Below are positions 6,183 to 6,250 of a DNA stretch of 6,250 bases, piece by piece. Numbering within the stretch: the first letter of the stretch is position 1; each line of letters starts with the position of its first letter. The notes beneath the pieces are model-generated. The model had not been told where the DNA came from. It saw nothing but the letters and a program-made list of their open reading frames with translations, and searched no databases. Both the position numbers and the translations under genes were made by a program. The stretch comes from an uncultured Clostridia bacterium. Its GTDB lineage: Bacteria; Bacillota; Clostridia; TANB77; CAG-508. The stretch covers positions 1-6,250 of the forward strand of contig CANQHH010000079.1 in the NCBI GenBank assembly GCA_947623615.1, read 5' to 3'.

Positions 6183-6250
6183 ATGGAACCAGCAATAACA
6201 TATCAATTAATTCATAAGGATAAAAATTCAGGTGCAAGAAGAGGAGTAAT
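6183..6250 (+). CDS. tgt: tRNA-guanine transglycosylase, N-terminal fragment
   Basis: Only 22 complete codons are visible before the window ends: MEPAITYQLIHKDKNSGARRGV. The pattern of ITYQLI, then K-D-K-N-S-GARRG, is the usual N-terminus of bacterial Tgt, and queA-tgt is a classic gene pair. Tgt exchanges guanine 34 for preQ1 in tRNAs with GUN anticodons, giving the substrate of QueA. A GAAGGAG ribosome binding site (6166-6172) overlaps the last base of the queA stop codon, with 10 bases to the ATG, so the gene is in the same operon. Identity is confident from sequence plus context; catalytic residues lie outside the window. Confidence 0.9.
   Translation, partial: MEPAITYQLIHKDKNSGARRGV

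Noticed and set aside
6031..6237. - strand open frame of 68 codons over the queA end and tgt start
   Set aside because: It overlaps two recognised genes and shows no family resemblance; it is an antisense shadow.

Overview
The window is AT-rich DNA, apparently from the chromosome of a low-GC, Gram-positive, probably spore-forming Clostridia-type bacterium. The evidence is the strong codon bias towards A/T (ATA is the main Ile codon), strong AGGAGG-like ribosome binding sites, two small CotF-like spore coat proteins and a T-box riboswitch. I cannot name the species.

Layout: (a) 1-624, + strand: the 3' part of a membrane-protein gene that enters from the left edge. It has an outer domain, one membrane helix and a basic tail carrying nine cysteines in 31 residues. 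(b) 648-692: a perfect 16-bp inverted repeat that probably terminates transcription from both sides. (c) 713-1900, - strand: a compact cluster transcribed leftward, in the order TraX-family integral membrane protein, 57-aa CotF-like protein, 82-aa CotF-domain spore coat protein. A perfect TATAAT -10 box lies upstream. (d) 1901-2353: a divergent intergenic region holding that promoter, an extended -10 promoter facing right, and a complete isoleucine T-box leader with an ATC specifier, T-box sequence, antiterminator and intrinsic terminator. (e) 2354-6250, + strand: ileS, queA and the start of tgt, separated by only 15-16 bases with no terminator between them.

The right half works as a tRNA unit. 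Uncharged tRNA-Ile should open the T-box and allow expression of isoleucyl-tRNA synthetase. By read-through it should also raise QueA and Tgt, the two enzymes that act at the tRNA level in queuosine synthesis. The left half concerns the cell or spore surface. The least explained items are the Cys-Ala repeat tail of the first protein, the pairing of a TraX-family protein with spore coat genes, and the coupling of queuosine genes to an Ile-responsive leader. I see no mobile element, CRISPR array, rRNA or tRNA gene in the window.
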